Notes under the pieces: generated by a model
What the model was told of the DNA's origin: nothing
Seen by the model: only the letters and a program-made list of their open reading frames with translations
The model's database searches: none
In this document: positions 9,570 to 18,056 of the stretch, in pieces
How the letters are laid out: every line of letters begins with the position of its first letter
Numbering within the stretch: position 1 is the stretch's first letter
NCBI GenBank assembly: GCA_963779325.1
Contig: CAVZXS010000037.1
Span: 496,001-560,000, forward strand
DNA length: 64,000 nucleotides
Direction of reading: 5' to 3'
Source: CAVZXS01 sp963779325
GTDB lineage: Bacteria; Bacteroidota; Bacteroidia; Chitinophagales; Chitinophagaceae
Position numbers and translations under genes: made by a program

Positions 9570-10622
9570 ATGAAGGCTATCACTTACATTTTTCCCTTTC
9601 TATTTATTATTTTTTTATCTATTTCAACTTTTGCCCAATACAATTTTACAGAGCTGGATAAAAAACTGGAAGAAAAAAAGGCCTTATTTGGCGGCGATAT
9701 GGTAGCCTTAATTATGAAAGGCGATTCATTGATTTATAAAAAAGAAATCGGTGATTTTAATACCAAAACACAGGCCCCCATTGCCAGTTGCAGTAAATGG
9801 CTTACCGCCGCGTTGGTGATGATAATGGTGGACGAAGGAAAAATTTCATTGGATGATAAAGTAGAAAAATATTTACCCGTATTTGAAAGATACGGCAAGA
9901 GTTATATCACCATTCGCCATTGTCTTTCGCACATGACGGGTATACAACAAGACCCGATTAAGTTGATTAAATTTTTTGAAAGAAAAAAGTTTCCGTCGCT
10001 TGAAGAAGAAGTGAATGCCTTTGCCGCCAAAGAAATATAAACAAATCCCGGTACTGAATTTCGCTATGGCAATATCGGCCTGAATATAGCCGGCAGAATA
10101 TTGGAAGTGGTAACCAAAAGAAAATTTGATGCATTGATAAAACAAAAACTATTCTCGCCGCTGGGTATGAGCAAAACGACATTCAGTAATTTGGAAGGAG
10201 CCGTTAATCCTTCGGGCGGCGCCAAATCAACTGCTGATGATTATATAAAGTTTTTGCAAATGCTGCTCAACAAAGGAAAATTTAAAGACAAACAAATCAT
10301 CAGCGAAAAATCCATAGAACAAATGATGACAGTGCAAGCACCTTTAGATAAAATAAAATACGCACCTAAAGTAGCAGAAGGTTTTACTTATGCATTGGGC
10401 AGTTGGGTAATGGAGGGCCCCCTCCTAACCTCCCCCGATAGGGGAGGAAAGGCAACGGCTTTGGCAAGCCCGGGGTTATTCGGCACCTGGCCCCTGGTAG
10501 AATATTGCCGCGGCTACGCCTGTATATTTTTTGTAAAAAAATTATTGAGCGAGGAAAGAGCTGATGCTTGTCTTGAAATGAAAACAATTATTGATAAACA
10601 ACTGAAATCGGCTTGCCGGTAA
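9570..10622 (+). pseudogene. Serine hydrolase / class C beta-lactamase family, nonsense-interrupted
   Basis: A member of the serine beta-lactamase/D-alanyl-D-alanine carboxypeptidase-like family, exported by a signal peptide (residues 1-22, ends 'TFAQ'). The active-site SxxK is 'SCSK' (Ser73, Lys76), and the second motif YxN is 'RYGN' just after the break. One in-frame TAA at 10038-10040 splits the gene; both halves are in the same frame, and the context 'AKEI*TNPGTEFRYGN' reads as a CAA (Gln) to TAA change. Near the C-terminus a GC-rich palindrome (10415-10453) adds the residues 'GPLLTSPDRGGKAT' without shifting the frame, and the family sequence resumes as 'LASPGLFGTWPLV'. The gene is probably inactive unless the stop is suppressed or is a sequencing error. 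Confidence 0.85.
10415..10453. repeat. In-frame GC-rich palindromic repeat in the serine hydrolase gene
   Basis: The core CCTCCCC-CGAT-AGGGGAGG is an inverted repeat with a 7-8 bp stem. It interrupts the conserved C-terminal region of the hydrolase and adds about a dozen residues. Related palindromes occur in aroC, aroA, the aminotransferase gene and around tuf. Confidence 0.75.
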
Positions 10623-10671
10623 GCGATCATTTTATTTTCAATTGATGCACCTCTTTCCTATTTTGTGATGT

Positions 10672-10752
10672 AATACCATCTTGATTTACTAAGTAGTCCA
10701 ACGCCCGCCGAACGGAACGGGCAGGGACTGCGTGGAAATCTTAGATGGTATT
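10672..10752. repeat. 81-bp element with terminal inverted repeats, copy 1
   Basis: Bounded by AATACCATCT at the left and AGATGGTATT at the right; the flanking inner bases (TGATTTACTAAGTAGTCC and GGGACTGCGTGGAAATC) also pair, and the centre GCCCGCCG...CGGGC is a further inverted repeat, so the whole element can form one long hairpin. A second copy in opposite orientation lies at 40363-40440. It has no coding capacity. It sits between the serine-hydrolase pseudogene and queG. Confidence 0.8.
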
Positions 10753-10800
10753 ATACCGACAGAAAACTAATCAAACTATTTACATCTTGTATTCGGTACA

Positions 10801-11730
10801 ATGAATATTCATCAATCAACCGCATTTATAAAAACAACAGCTGTACGGCTTGGTTTCGACCATTGCGGCATTGCTAAAGCGCAGCTATTGGATGATGATG
10901 CAAAGCGTTTGGAAAAATGGCTCAGCAAAGGCATGCATGGCAGTATGCAGTATATGGAAAATCATTTTGATATGCGGATTGATCCTTCCAAATTAGTACC
11001 CGGTGCTAAATCGGTTATTACATTGATGAAAAATTATTACCCTGAAAAAGAACAAAGAAAAGATGCTCCAAAAATTTCTAAATATGCCTACGGAAAAGAC
11101 TACCATGAAGTGATTCGGGAAAAACTAAAAGAGTTACTTGCGGAGATACGAACAGAAATAGGTGAAATTAACGGACGCGGCTTTGTTGATTCGGCTCCTG
11201 TATTGGAACGCAGTTGGGCCGAACGCAGCGGGCTGGGCTGGGTAGGTAAAAACGGCAACCTGATAAATAAACAAAGCGGTTCTTTCTTTTTTATCGCGAC
11301 ACTGATTACCGATTTACAATTGCAATATGACGATGCATTTGCTAAAGATTATTGCGGTAATTGTACCAAATGTATTGATGCTTGCCCTACGGAAGCCATA
11401 CTGCCCGATAAAGTAATTGACGGCAGTAAATGTATCTCTTACTTCACTATTGAATTAAAAGACGCTTTGATACCCGGTGCCATGAAAGGCAAATTTGATA
11501 ACTGGATGTTTGGTTGCGATACCTGCCAGGATGTATGCCCATGGAACAGGTTCAGCAAACCGCACAATGAAATGGCCTTTACTCCCCTGCCTGAAATTTT
11601 AAATTTCACTAACAGTCAATGGGAAGAACTGAATGAAGAAAGTTTTAAAAAAATATTTAAAGACTCTCCTTTACGGCGAACTAAATTTAAAGGCATCCAA
11701 CGCAACTTGAAATTTATTCAGCAAAAATAA
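10801..11730 (+). CDS. queG: Epoxyqueuosine reductase QueG
   Basis: Cobalamin-dependent iron-sulfur enzyme that reduces epoxyqueuosine to queuosine in tRNA wobble position 34, acting in the cytoplasm on Asp, Asn, His and Tyr tRNAs. The 309-residue product has the N-terminal cobalamin-binding domain of the family and two 4Fe-4S motifs: 'CGNCTKCIDACPTEAI' (about residues 194-209) and 'CDTCQDVCPWN' (about 239-249). The region 'SWAERSGLGWVGKNGNLI' is the family signature before the ferredoxin part. Length matches the short form without a C-terminal HEAT-repeat extension. It stands alone here, on the + strand, 48 bp after the 81-bp repeat, and meets the leftward gene at 11731 with no gap. Confidence 0.95.
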   Translation: MNIHQSTAFIKTTAVRLGFDHCGIAKAQLLDDDAKRLEKWLSKGMHGSMQYMENHFDMRIDPSKLVPGAKSVITLMKNYYPEKEQRKDAPKISKYAYGKDYHEVIREKLKELLAEIRTEIGEINGRGFVDSAPVLERSWAERSGLGWVGKNGNLINKQSGSFFFIATLITDLQLQYDDAFAKDYCGNCTKCIDACPTEAILPDKVIDGSKCISYFTIELKDALIPGAMKGKFDNWMFGCDTCQDVCPWNRFSKPHNEMAFTPLPEILNFTNSQWEELNEESFKKIFKDSPLRRTKFKGIQRNLKFIQQK

Positions 11731-12315
11731 TCAGAACATCCAGCCAATTTTAATTGACAGCCTCTTGAGTTTATAATCATATCGCTCATCGTATGTCTGA
11801 CACGGTGGAAATAAACAGGGCTGAGCAATTTTAATCTCCTGGATCTGGTGTTTATAACTGTACCCGAGATTTAATAAAAAGCCGTCACTCCTTTTTTTAG
11901 AAGCAAATTTATACCCTACCCCGCCGGCCCAGTAAAGCGACGGAAAATACTTCCCTTCATTTTGGTATTGAATTTCATACAAGTCTCTCCGCTTCCAATG
12001 AAAGTTAACACCTGCATCCGCATTAAAAAAAAGAGAGTTCTTCGCCAAAGGAAAAAATTTATTTACAGATGCAAACAGCGGAATGCTTCGCAGGTAATAA
12101 TAATCCAGGCCCGCGCCCAAACCCGCAAACCAAGTCTTGTATCGCAATCCGTTTATAGTTTGCAATTGAAATTCTGTACCGGTCTCTCCTTCCAAAATAC
12201 CAACATAGTTTTGAGAGCTGAATTGTATACGCGGTTTAGCGGGTTCCTTTTGAGCTGTTAATGACCCGCCTATGAATAATAATGCAGCCAACAGTAATAT
12301 GATTTTTATCCTCAT
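11731..12315 (-). CDS. Small outer-membrane beta-barrel-like protein, unknown
   Basis: A 194-residue exported protein with a signal peptide (MRIKIILLLAALLFIGGSLTAQ). The rest alternates aromatic and small residues in short strands ('WFAGLGAGLDYYYLRSIPLF', 'LYWAGGVGYKFA', 'LLNLGYSYKHQIQEI') and ends 'LSIKIGWMF', where a terminal aromatic residue is typical of outer-membrane barrels in this phylum. Function is not assignable. It follows the LVIVD-repeat lipoprotein (12325) by 9 bp on the same strand, so they probably form a two-gene operon. Confidence 0.7.
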   Translation of the reverse strand: MRIKIILLLAALLFIGGSLTAQKEPAKPRIQFSSQNYVGILEGETGTEFQLQTINGLRYKTWFAGLGAGLDYYYLRSIPLFASVNKFFPLAKNSLFFNADAGVNFHWKRRDLYEIQYQNEGKYFPSLYWAGGVGYKFASKKRSDGFLLNLGYSYKHQIQEIKIAQPCLFPPCQTYDERYDYKLKRLSIKIGWMF

Positions 12316-12324
12316 AAAATGCTT

Positions 12325-13569
12325 TTACTGATTTACAGAAATTTTACTTTTCAAATCCAGTTTATTCCCCGAAGAATAATCAAATTGATACAATCCCTGC
12401 TTTGCTACTACCAACAGGTTGCCGTTCCATGCAATGGCATCATAGGTTTCTAAATCAGTAATTTGTTTTTTCAACGATATATTCAGCGGATCAGCCGCAT
12501 CATACATTTTTAAACCGGCTTTCCCGTCGCATATAAAAAGCAGGTCGTTGTCCTTGGTAAGTCCGTGCGGGTTAACCATCGGGTGGGTTCTCGCAAGGGA
12601 AGGAGATAATACATTGCTGATATCTACAATATCTAATTGATTGACCGCGCCGTTGCAGGCTGTACCGTTTCTTAAAGTAACATAGGCATACTTACCATCG
12701 GTTATAACGGGATCGCAGGAGCGTACATGTACAAACTGACCTTGCGCCACCGGTGCAGCCGGGTTCGTAATATCATAAATAAACATTCCCGTCATGGAAC
12801 CGATAAACAATTTATTTTGGAAGGGATAAATGGTTTCAATATTCCAGCCCACTTGCTGTTCAGCCGTCTTTTGAGGATCAAGGCTGTTAACAATATTAAA
12901 GGATGTAAGGTTGTTGTTATTGACGGTGTACATATAATTATTTACAATTGAAAAACGGGCCATAGAACCGGCCACACCTACAGGGCCTCCTCCTGCTGCA
13001 CCCGAATTACCTCGTGTGTCAGAAGAAAACGACGCATAAATACACCTGCTGCAATATACGGGAGGAGCATTCAGATCAATTGTTGTATCTCTTCTTATCC
13101 AGTCTACAATTATTTTGGATTTATCGGCCACAAACCCGCCTGTATAAGTTCTTTCCGGAAATATATCAGGAACGTACTTAACAAACTTTGCCTGTAGCGG
13201 ATTCGTTATATCCACCACTACAAGATCTGAGTACAGATCAGCATAGAGTGTATTACCCTTTACGGCAATATCAAGATTACCGGGGATATTAATAAAAGCT
13301 TTGATTACAGGATTGGAAGGATTTGTATTATCAATAATATGTACGCCCTTGTCTACCTCATTCAGAAATATATAATTGCCGAAGAGGAATATTTTGCCCG
13401 GCGCATTTACACCGGCAGGCGCATTACTCTTTATATTGGCGTACACTTCGGATTTTTCTTTATACACCGGGGTTAAAATGGTGTAGGTCTTGGTCACTTT
13501 ATCTTTCAGGCAGCCTTGAAGCGCAAAGGTAAACACAAGCGGCAGCAGGTATAAAAATTTCTTTCTCAT
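12325..13569 (-). CDS. LVIVD-repeat lipoprotein
   Basis: A lipoprotein of about 414 residues. The ATG at 13569 is preferred over the one 48 bp upstream because it starts a lipoprotein signal directly (MRKKFLYLLPLVFTFALQGC). The body has repeated blocks of the LVIVD type, each ending in 'D-I-TNP' motifs: 'VHIIDNTNPSNP', 'LVVVDITNPLQAK', 'MFIYDITNPAAPV', 'LDIVDISNVLSPS' and 'LKMYDAADPLNI'. Such repeats form a beta-propeller in surface lipoproteins of unknown ligand. A pair of cysteines ('VYCSRCIYASF') in the middle could hold a metal or a disulfide. It is the first gene of a leftward pair with the small barrel protein at 11731. Confidence 0.82.
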   Translation of the reverse strand: MRKKFLYLLPLVFTFALQGCLKDKVTKTYTILTPVYKEKSEVYANIKSNAPAGVNAPGKIFLFGNYIFLNEVDKGVHIIDNTNPSNPVIKAFINIPGNLDIAVKGNTLYADLYSDLVVVDITNPLQAKFVKYVPDIFPERTYTGGFVADKSKIIVDWIRRDTTIDLNAPPVYCSRCIYASFSSDTRGNSGAAGGGPVGVAGSMARFSIVNNYMYTVNNNNLTSFNIVNSLDPQKTAEQQVGWNIETIYPFQNKLFIGSMTGMFIYDITNPAAPVAQGQFVHVRSCDPVITDGKYAYVTLRNGTACNGAVNQLDIVDISNVLSPSLARTHPMVNPHGLTKDNDLLFICDGKAGLKMYDAADPLNISLKKQITDLETYDAIAWNGNLLVVAKQGLYQFDYSSGNKLDLKSKISVNQ

Positions 13570-13720
13570 AAAGGTTGTTTTTTTAGTCTGACAACACATT
13601 GCTGAAAACCGTTGCATAATTATTTTTGAGCAGAAAGCCGAAGCATTCTGAAATCGATAAAGTTATTCTTCAGCGAATCAGTATTTGTGAAAACCGGATT
13701 TAAAATGAAGGATTCCCTTA

Positions 13721-13750
13721 TAAAAGCCGTTATGCAAATAGCGGCTTTTA
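13721..13750 (-). terminator. Rho-independent terminator
   Basis: Hairpin TAAAAGCCGttatgcaaataGCGGCTTTTA with an A/T-rich tail. It overlaps the stop codon of the frameshifted outer-membrane protein gene that ends at 13748 and would terminate the sigma-factor operon. Confidence 0.7.
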
Positions 13751-15302
13751 TTTTTTAAATAATACCTGCATGTTGATCCCGTAAGTACGGAAGTGTTTAT
13801 TAGCAGGGCCGGCTTCTTTTAAATAAGGGGTAAGATAATATTGCATAAACGGTCCCGTTGTAATACTCAACTTATTGGTATTATAAAACCTGAATGACAA
13901 AGCGGATGATATGCCTGCCATTTGTTTTTGGTAAACATGAAAGTCTTTATAGTATACCGAACCTGTCTGATCGAATATGAGTGCATTGGAAGTAAAGAGT
14001 TGATTGATGCTTAAACCGTTATTCCAGTAAATGGCCGCTTTCTTTTTCCAATTGGTAATTCGCCAGTTTAACTGACCGTAGAGTCCCGCCAAATAATAAC
14101 GATTGGTGTAATCATTTTTTACAGAACTTGCTGCCGTCGAATTATAAAATCCCGATACCACCCGCACGTCTTGCACTACATAATTAAGTACTCTTGTCGC
14201 ATCCACCCGGTTGCCTACATTTATTACCGTGCTGAAATAGGAGTAGTTGATACCCGCCTGTAAATCTAATCTTCTCTTTATATTTTTTTGCATAAATGCT
14301 TTTACAGAAAATGCAGGGCCTGTTCTTTCTTCAGCTGCTTTGGGAATAGATACAACCCCGCCGGTTACAGGAGACTGAAAAAGAGCTGCAGCAGACTTTT
14401 CTTCAGCGCCTGCCCCGCGTATCAGCGATTTACTCAAATCACTTGCACCAATTTCAAAAGAAAAACCAAACTGCCATTTCTTTTTTAAGTTCACAGTTGG
14501 CTTTTGCACAACGGGTATAGAGATGCTGTCAGTCGCAGTAGTTTTTACAATATCAACAAACCGAACATCCGTTGCAGGAGAAGCCGTATCGTTAAAATTT
14601 ACTTTTGGCTCATCAATCGTTACAGTTTCTACAGCTACGTGTTTATTATCCATTACAGGTTTCTTTTCATTACTTCCCGCGGGAATTTCTTCACCGGCCG
14701 GTTTCTCAAGTACCGGTTTTTCATCAACAGAGTTTTCATTTTGAATTTTTATAACAGGCTTTGTCACAATATCCATATCAAGCTCAGGGTCGCGATTTTC
14801 GTTACTGTTAGAAGCTAATTGTTTTTTATTTGTTAAACCATTTTTGCGCAAATCCTCATGCCCTTTTATAAATACCTTCTCAGAATAATTTTTTTTGTCA
14901 TTAGTTACTGCACTGGAAGAGTTATCTGCGGATGCCAAATCAGGAGCGGTATTATTTATCAATTTCTCCTCTTTATACAAAGGATCAGTAATTGTTTTAT
15001 TCTCCCGAAGCACAGAACCCGGTTTAGCATTGGATTTTATTTCAGCAGGAGCAGTTGCTTTTTCCGCAGTTTTAAGTATCATTATAAAATAATATTTTTT
15101 TATCCCCGTTGTTTAAAAATTTAACAGCGGTAAATATGCCACCTGCAAGTAAAGCCGGTACCAGCCACCAAAAAATAATCCGGCGTCTGTTCTTTTTTTT
15201 GCGGATGCGTTGCTCCACTTCATCCCACACTAGCTCCGAGGGTTGTAATTTGAAACCCTCCATCTGTTCCTGCAATCTTTTTTCAAAATTATTATCGGGC
15301 AT
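13748..15302 (-). pseudogene. Sigma-linked membrane and outer-membrane protein, frameshifted
   Basis: Two overlapping frames make one ancestral ~517-residue protein. The first (15302-15072) starts 'MPDNNFEKRLQEQMEGFKL', contains a helix with basic residues and a single membrane span (IIFWWLVPALLAGGIFTAV), the form of an anti-sigma-like anchor. The second (15082-13748) is a long polar linker followed by an outer-membrane barrel-like domain ('WQFGFSFEIGASDLSKS' to the terminal 'NMQVLFKK') and has no export signal of its own. The total length, 1555 nt, is one base over a multiple of three, and a run of seven T (plus strand) at 15095-15101 lies exactly at the junction; removing one gives a continuous reading frame. 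It follows the ECF sigma factor with an 11-bp overlap. Real mutation, polymerase slippage or assembly error cannot be told apart here. Confidence 0.75.
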
Positions 15303-15861
15303 AGGACTCTTTTTTATAATTTACTTCATCGTTTTTTTCCATCCAAAGCAGGAGCAGGTTTCGGCCCCTTGCGTATTGCGACCGCGATGTACCTTCATTA
15401 ATACCCAGCATAGCCGCAATCTCCACATGCGTATATCCTTCTACAGCATGCAGGTTAAAAATAGTTTGATACCCAGTGGGTAATTGCCTTATCAATTCGG
15501 CTACTTCTTTCGCGGTTATTTTTATTTCAGGATTGTCATCAATCACCGGGTGCATGGCGGAGTTAGCATTGTCAAAAGAAAGGTCGTGTTGGTACCGCTT
15601 ATTCATTTTCAAAAAATTCAGCGCCGTAGTTACCATAATTCGCCGTATCCACGCACCCAATTGGCCTTCAAATTTATACGTATGCAAATGCTTGAATACT
15701 TTTACGAAACCGTCCTGCAATACATCTTCCGCATCGCTCAAGGATTTGGTATAACGATAGCAAACACCTAGCATCTGCTCCGCAAATTGGTTATACAATT
15801 GCCGCTGTGCCTCGGGTCTTTCCCGCAAACAGTCTTTTACTAATTGATGTTCATCAGTCAT
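15292..15861 (-). CDS. ECF-family RNA polymerase sigma factor
   Basis: A 189-residue extracytoplasmic-function sigma-70 factor that would direct RNA polymerase to a small regulon in response to an envelope signal. It has region 2 ('LGVCYRYTKSLSDAEDVLQDGFVKVF', DAED-VLQ core, about residues 30-55) and region 4 helix-turn-helix ('LPTGYQTIFNLHAVEGYTHVEIAAMLGINEGTSRSQYARGR', core 'GYTHVEIA' about 145-175). The next gene downstream (starting at 15302, overlapping by 11 bp) encodes a membrane-anchored partner, so the pair is probably a sigma and its membrane-bound regulator/effector operon. The ATG at 15861 gives the usual N-terminus. Confidence 0.93.
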   Translation of the reverse strand: MTDEHQLVKDCLRERPEAQRQLYNQFAEQMLGVCYRYTKSLSDAEDVLQDGFVKVFKHLHTYKFEGQLGAWIRRIMVTTALNFLKMNKRYQHDLSFDNANSAMHPVIDDNPEIKITAKEVAELIRQLPTGYQTIFNLHAVEGYTHVEIAAMLGINEGTSRSQYARGRNLLLLWMEKNDEVNYKKESYAR

Positions 15862-15924
15862 TCCGGGCTAAAACTATTTATTTACTACCTTCTGTCTCCT
15901 ATTTTCGGCCATCTTTTTAAAGGC

Positions 15925-16011
15925 TTCCCGCACCTTACCAACTGCTGACAAAGTAACAATCATTATCGTTGCACCTTATTTAATATTTTTGCAATATTCC
16001 CGCACCTTACC
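15925..16011 (+). repeat. 15-bp direct repeat TTCCCGCACCTTACC upstream of bioA
   Basis: Exact copies lie at 15925-15939 and 15997-16011, with 57 bp between. The right copy overlaps the -7 promoter box of bioA. It could be an operator or a duplicated promoter fragment; I cannot tell which. Confidence 0.6.
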
Positions 16012-16015
16012 TTTG
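15988..16015 (+). promoter_or_regulatory. Bacteroidota-type promoter of bioA
   Basis: TTTG at 15988-15991, a 16-bp gap and TACCTTTG (TAnnTTTG) at 16008-16015. Transcription should begin about 5 bp downstream, at or next to the ATG at 16021, so the bioA message would be leaderless or nearly so. This is inference from spacing. Confidence 0.5.
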
Positions 16016-16020
16016 AGGCC

Positions 16021-17316
16021 ATGAGTAAGTTGACAGACAGGGACAAACAATACATCTGGCATCCTTATACCCAGCATAAAACAATGGCGGCTCCGGTACC
16101 CATTGTACGTGGCGAGGGTGTTTATTTAATTGACGAAGACGGCAAAAAATATATAGACGCCATCAGCAGTTGGTGGACGAATTTACACGGCCACTCCCAC
16201 GTTTACATAGCAAGAAAAATATATGAGCAGGCCTTGCAATTGGAGCATGTACTTTTTGCGGGCTGCACCCACGAACCGGCCGTGCAATTGGCCGAAAGAT
16301 TGATACCGCTGCTGCCCGGCAATTTTTCTAAAGTATTTTATTCGGATAACGGAAGTACGGCGGTGGAAGTAGCTATAAAGATGACGCTGCAGTATTGGAA
16401 GAATAAGGCCGGTTCCAAGTTACAGGTTTCGGGTTCAAGGGCAAAAGTTTTAGCGCTGCGCCACTCCTACCACGGCGATACATTTGGCGCCATGAGCGTA
16501 AGTGAAAGAGGTGTATTCACTCAGGCATTTGAAGAAAATTTGTTTGAAGTAATTTTTATCGACCCCCCGACAAAAGAAAATATTCAAACTATTATATCGG
16601 AAATAAAAAATATTGAATCAACGGCGGCTTGTTTTATTTACGAGCCAATAGTACAGGGCGCCGGCGGTATGAACATGTATGATGCAGGTGCGATGAATGA
16701 ATTGCTGATATATTTAAAACATCAGGAAGTTATTTGCATTGCCGATGAAGTGATGACCGGTTTCGGAAGAACCGGAAAACTATTTGCATCAGAGCATATA
16801 GGGGAAAAGCCGGATATCATTTGTTTATCAAAAGGATTAACGGGCGGCAGCCTGCCGCTGGCTATTACAGCCTGTACACAAAAAATATTTGACGCGTTTC
16901 TAAGTGATGATTTACACCTGACATTTTTTCACGGGCATTCGTATACAGCCAATCCCATTGCCTGCGCTGCTGCATTGGCCAGTTTAGATTTATTGCAGCG
17001 GGAAGAATGCACAAAAAACATTCGATACATCACAAGCCGAAATGAAGAATTTGTAAATGAATTAAAAAAGCAAACGGCAAAAGGCAAAACGATTAACCCG
17101 CGAAGTGCAGGAACTATTCTTGCATTCGAGTTTCAATCGGCCGATAAAAATTATTTGAACAAGGTAAAAGAAGAAACAATGGAGTTGGCCCTGCAACAAG
17201 GCGTATTGCTTCGTCCGTTGGGTAATACCATATATATAATGCCGCCATATTGTATTACCGAAGAAGAATTGGAGAAAGTGTATACAGTACTTCGGGAAAT
17301 TATACAGTTACTGTAA
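16021..17316 (+). CDS. bioA: Adenosylmethionine-8-amino-7-oxononanoate aminotransferase
   Basis: PLP enzyme that converts 7-keto-8-aminopelargonate to 7,8-diaminopelargonate with S-adenosylmethionine as amino donor, the second-to-last step but one of biotin synthesis. The 431-residue product has the class-III aminotransferase plan: N-terminal 'DKQYIWHPYTQHKTM' typical of BioA, 'FYSDNGSTAVEVAIKM' (pyridoxal phosphate pocket), 'IADEVMTGFGRTG' with the PLP-ring Asp, and the Schiff-base lysine in 'ICLSKGLTGGSLPL'. No other biotin genes are nearby. A TAnnTTTG promoter box lies directly before the start (see promoter entry), so the transcript may lack a leader. Its 3' end overlaps the end of the methyltransferase pseudogene on the other strand by 9 bp. 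Confidence 0.93.
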   Translation: MSKLTDRDKQYIWHPYTQHKTMAAPVPIVRGEGVYLIDEDGKKYIDAISSWWTNLHGHSHVYIARKIYEQALQLEHVLFAGCTHEPAVQLAERLIPLLPGNFSKVFYSDNGSTAVEVAIKMTLQYWKNKAGSKLQVSGSRAKVLALRHSYHGDTFGAMSVSERGVFTQAFEENLFEVIFIDPPTKENIQTIISEIKNIESTAACFIYEPIVQGAGGMNMYDAGAMNELLIYLKHQEVICIADEVMTGFGRTGKLFASEHIGEKPDIICLSKGLTGGSLPLAITACTQKIFDAFLSDDLHLTFFHGHSYTANPIACAAALASLDLLQREECTKNIRYITSRNEEFVNELKKQTAKGKTINPRSAGTILAFEFQSADKNYLNKVKEETMELALQQGVLLRPLGNTIYIMPPYCITEEELEKVYTVLREIIQLL

Positions 17317-17994
17317 TTTTTTGGAGCAAATAAAAATAGAAGAGCAGGGTTTGCCGCTGACAGGATGTACAGGATTTATCTCTTCAATCAACTTAAAACC
17401 CGAATCATTAAAAAGTTTTATCCAATCCTCATGTGTCCTGAAATACCACTCGTACGGTTTGGTAAATTGTTCACCTAAGCCGTCCCAGCTTCCCGTTTTC
17501 CAGCCGGTTGTATAATCATTTATTTCTTTACGGCTTTGCGGGTATAATGTTTGAATAATAAGATGTCCATCGGGTACAAGCAACTTTGGTAATGCAGCCA
17601 ATAATTTTTCCGTTGATTCTTTAGCAAGTAAAGCAAAGTTTATAACCACAGCGTCAAATAAATCTGAAAATGGAAGTCCTTTTTTGAAAAATATCTTCAT
17701 ACGATGCAACGTGAAAATGTGCCGTGTGCTGTTTTGTTTTGCTTTATCAATCAGAAGCTGTACATACATCAATGCCCGTAACCTTTATTTTACGGTCTAT
17801 TAATTCTTTTAGCCAACCAACCTTCGCCGCAACCAATATCCAATACTGAAAAAGGATTGTATTTACATACCGCATCTATGATGGCTTTGTTAGTAACCAA
17901 TCGTCGGGATTCAATACCGTTGTTATCAATAATATTAATCCAGTTGTACGGCATTGGTATTCCACGATGTTATAATTTTACTTTCTTTACTCAT
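17308..17994 (-). pseudogene. SAM-dependent methyltransferase, multiply frameshifted
   Basis: A class-I SAM methyltransferase broken by at least five small indels. From the ATG at 17994, protein-level reading requires shifts near 17940 (extra base in 'CAACTGGATT'), near 17810 (extra A), near 17755-17765, near 17715 (extra T) and near 17690 (extra A). With these corrected the product reads 'SWNTNAVQ', 'WINIIDNNGIESRRLVTNKA', then motif I 'VLDIGCGEGWLA', 'KVTGIDV', and 'LFDAVVINFALL'. The remaining 154-residue frame (17772-17308) is the C-terminal half, ending 'HPVSGKPCSSIFICSKK'. The clustering of indels at homopolymers fits either real decay or a patch of poor consensus; neighbours are intact. 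Confidence 0.8.
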
Positions 17995-18002
17995 AGTTCA
18001 AA

Positions 18003-18036
18003 ACAGAAAAAGCTACTCTAAAGTAGCTTTTTCTGT
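18003..18036. terminator. Bidirectional rho-independent terminator
   Basis: ACAGAAAAAGCTACT / AGTAGCTTTTTCTGT stem with a short loop, with A and T runs in the arms so it can act on both strands. It lies just past the 3' end of susD (ends at 18057) and just upstream of the methyltransferase pseudogene start. Confidence 0.75.
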
Positions 18037-18056
18037 GAGATTTTTATTATAAGAAA

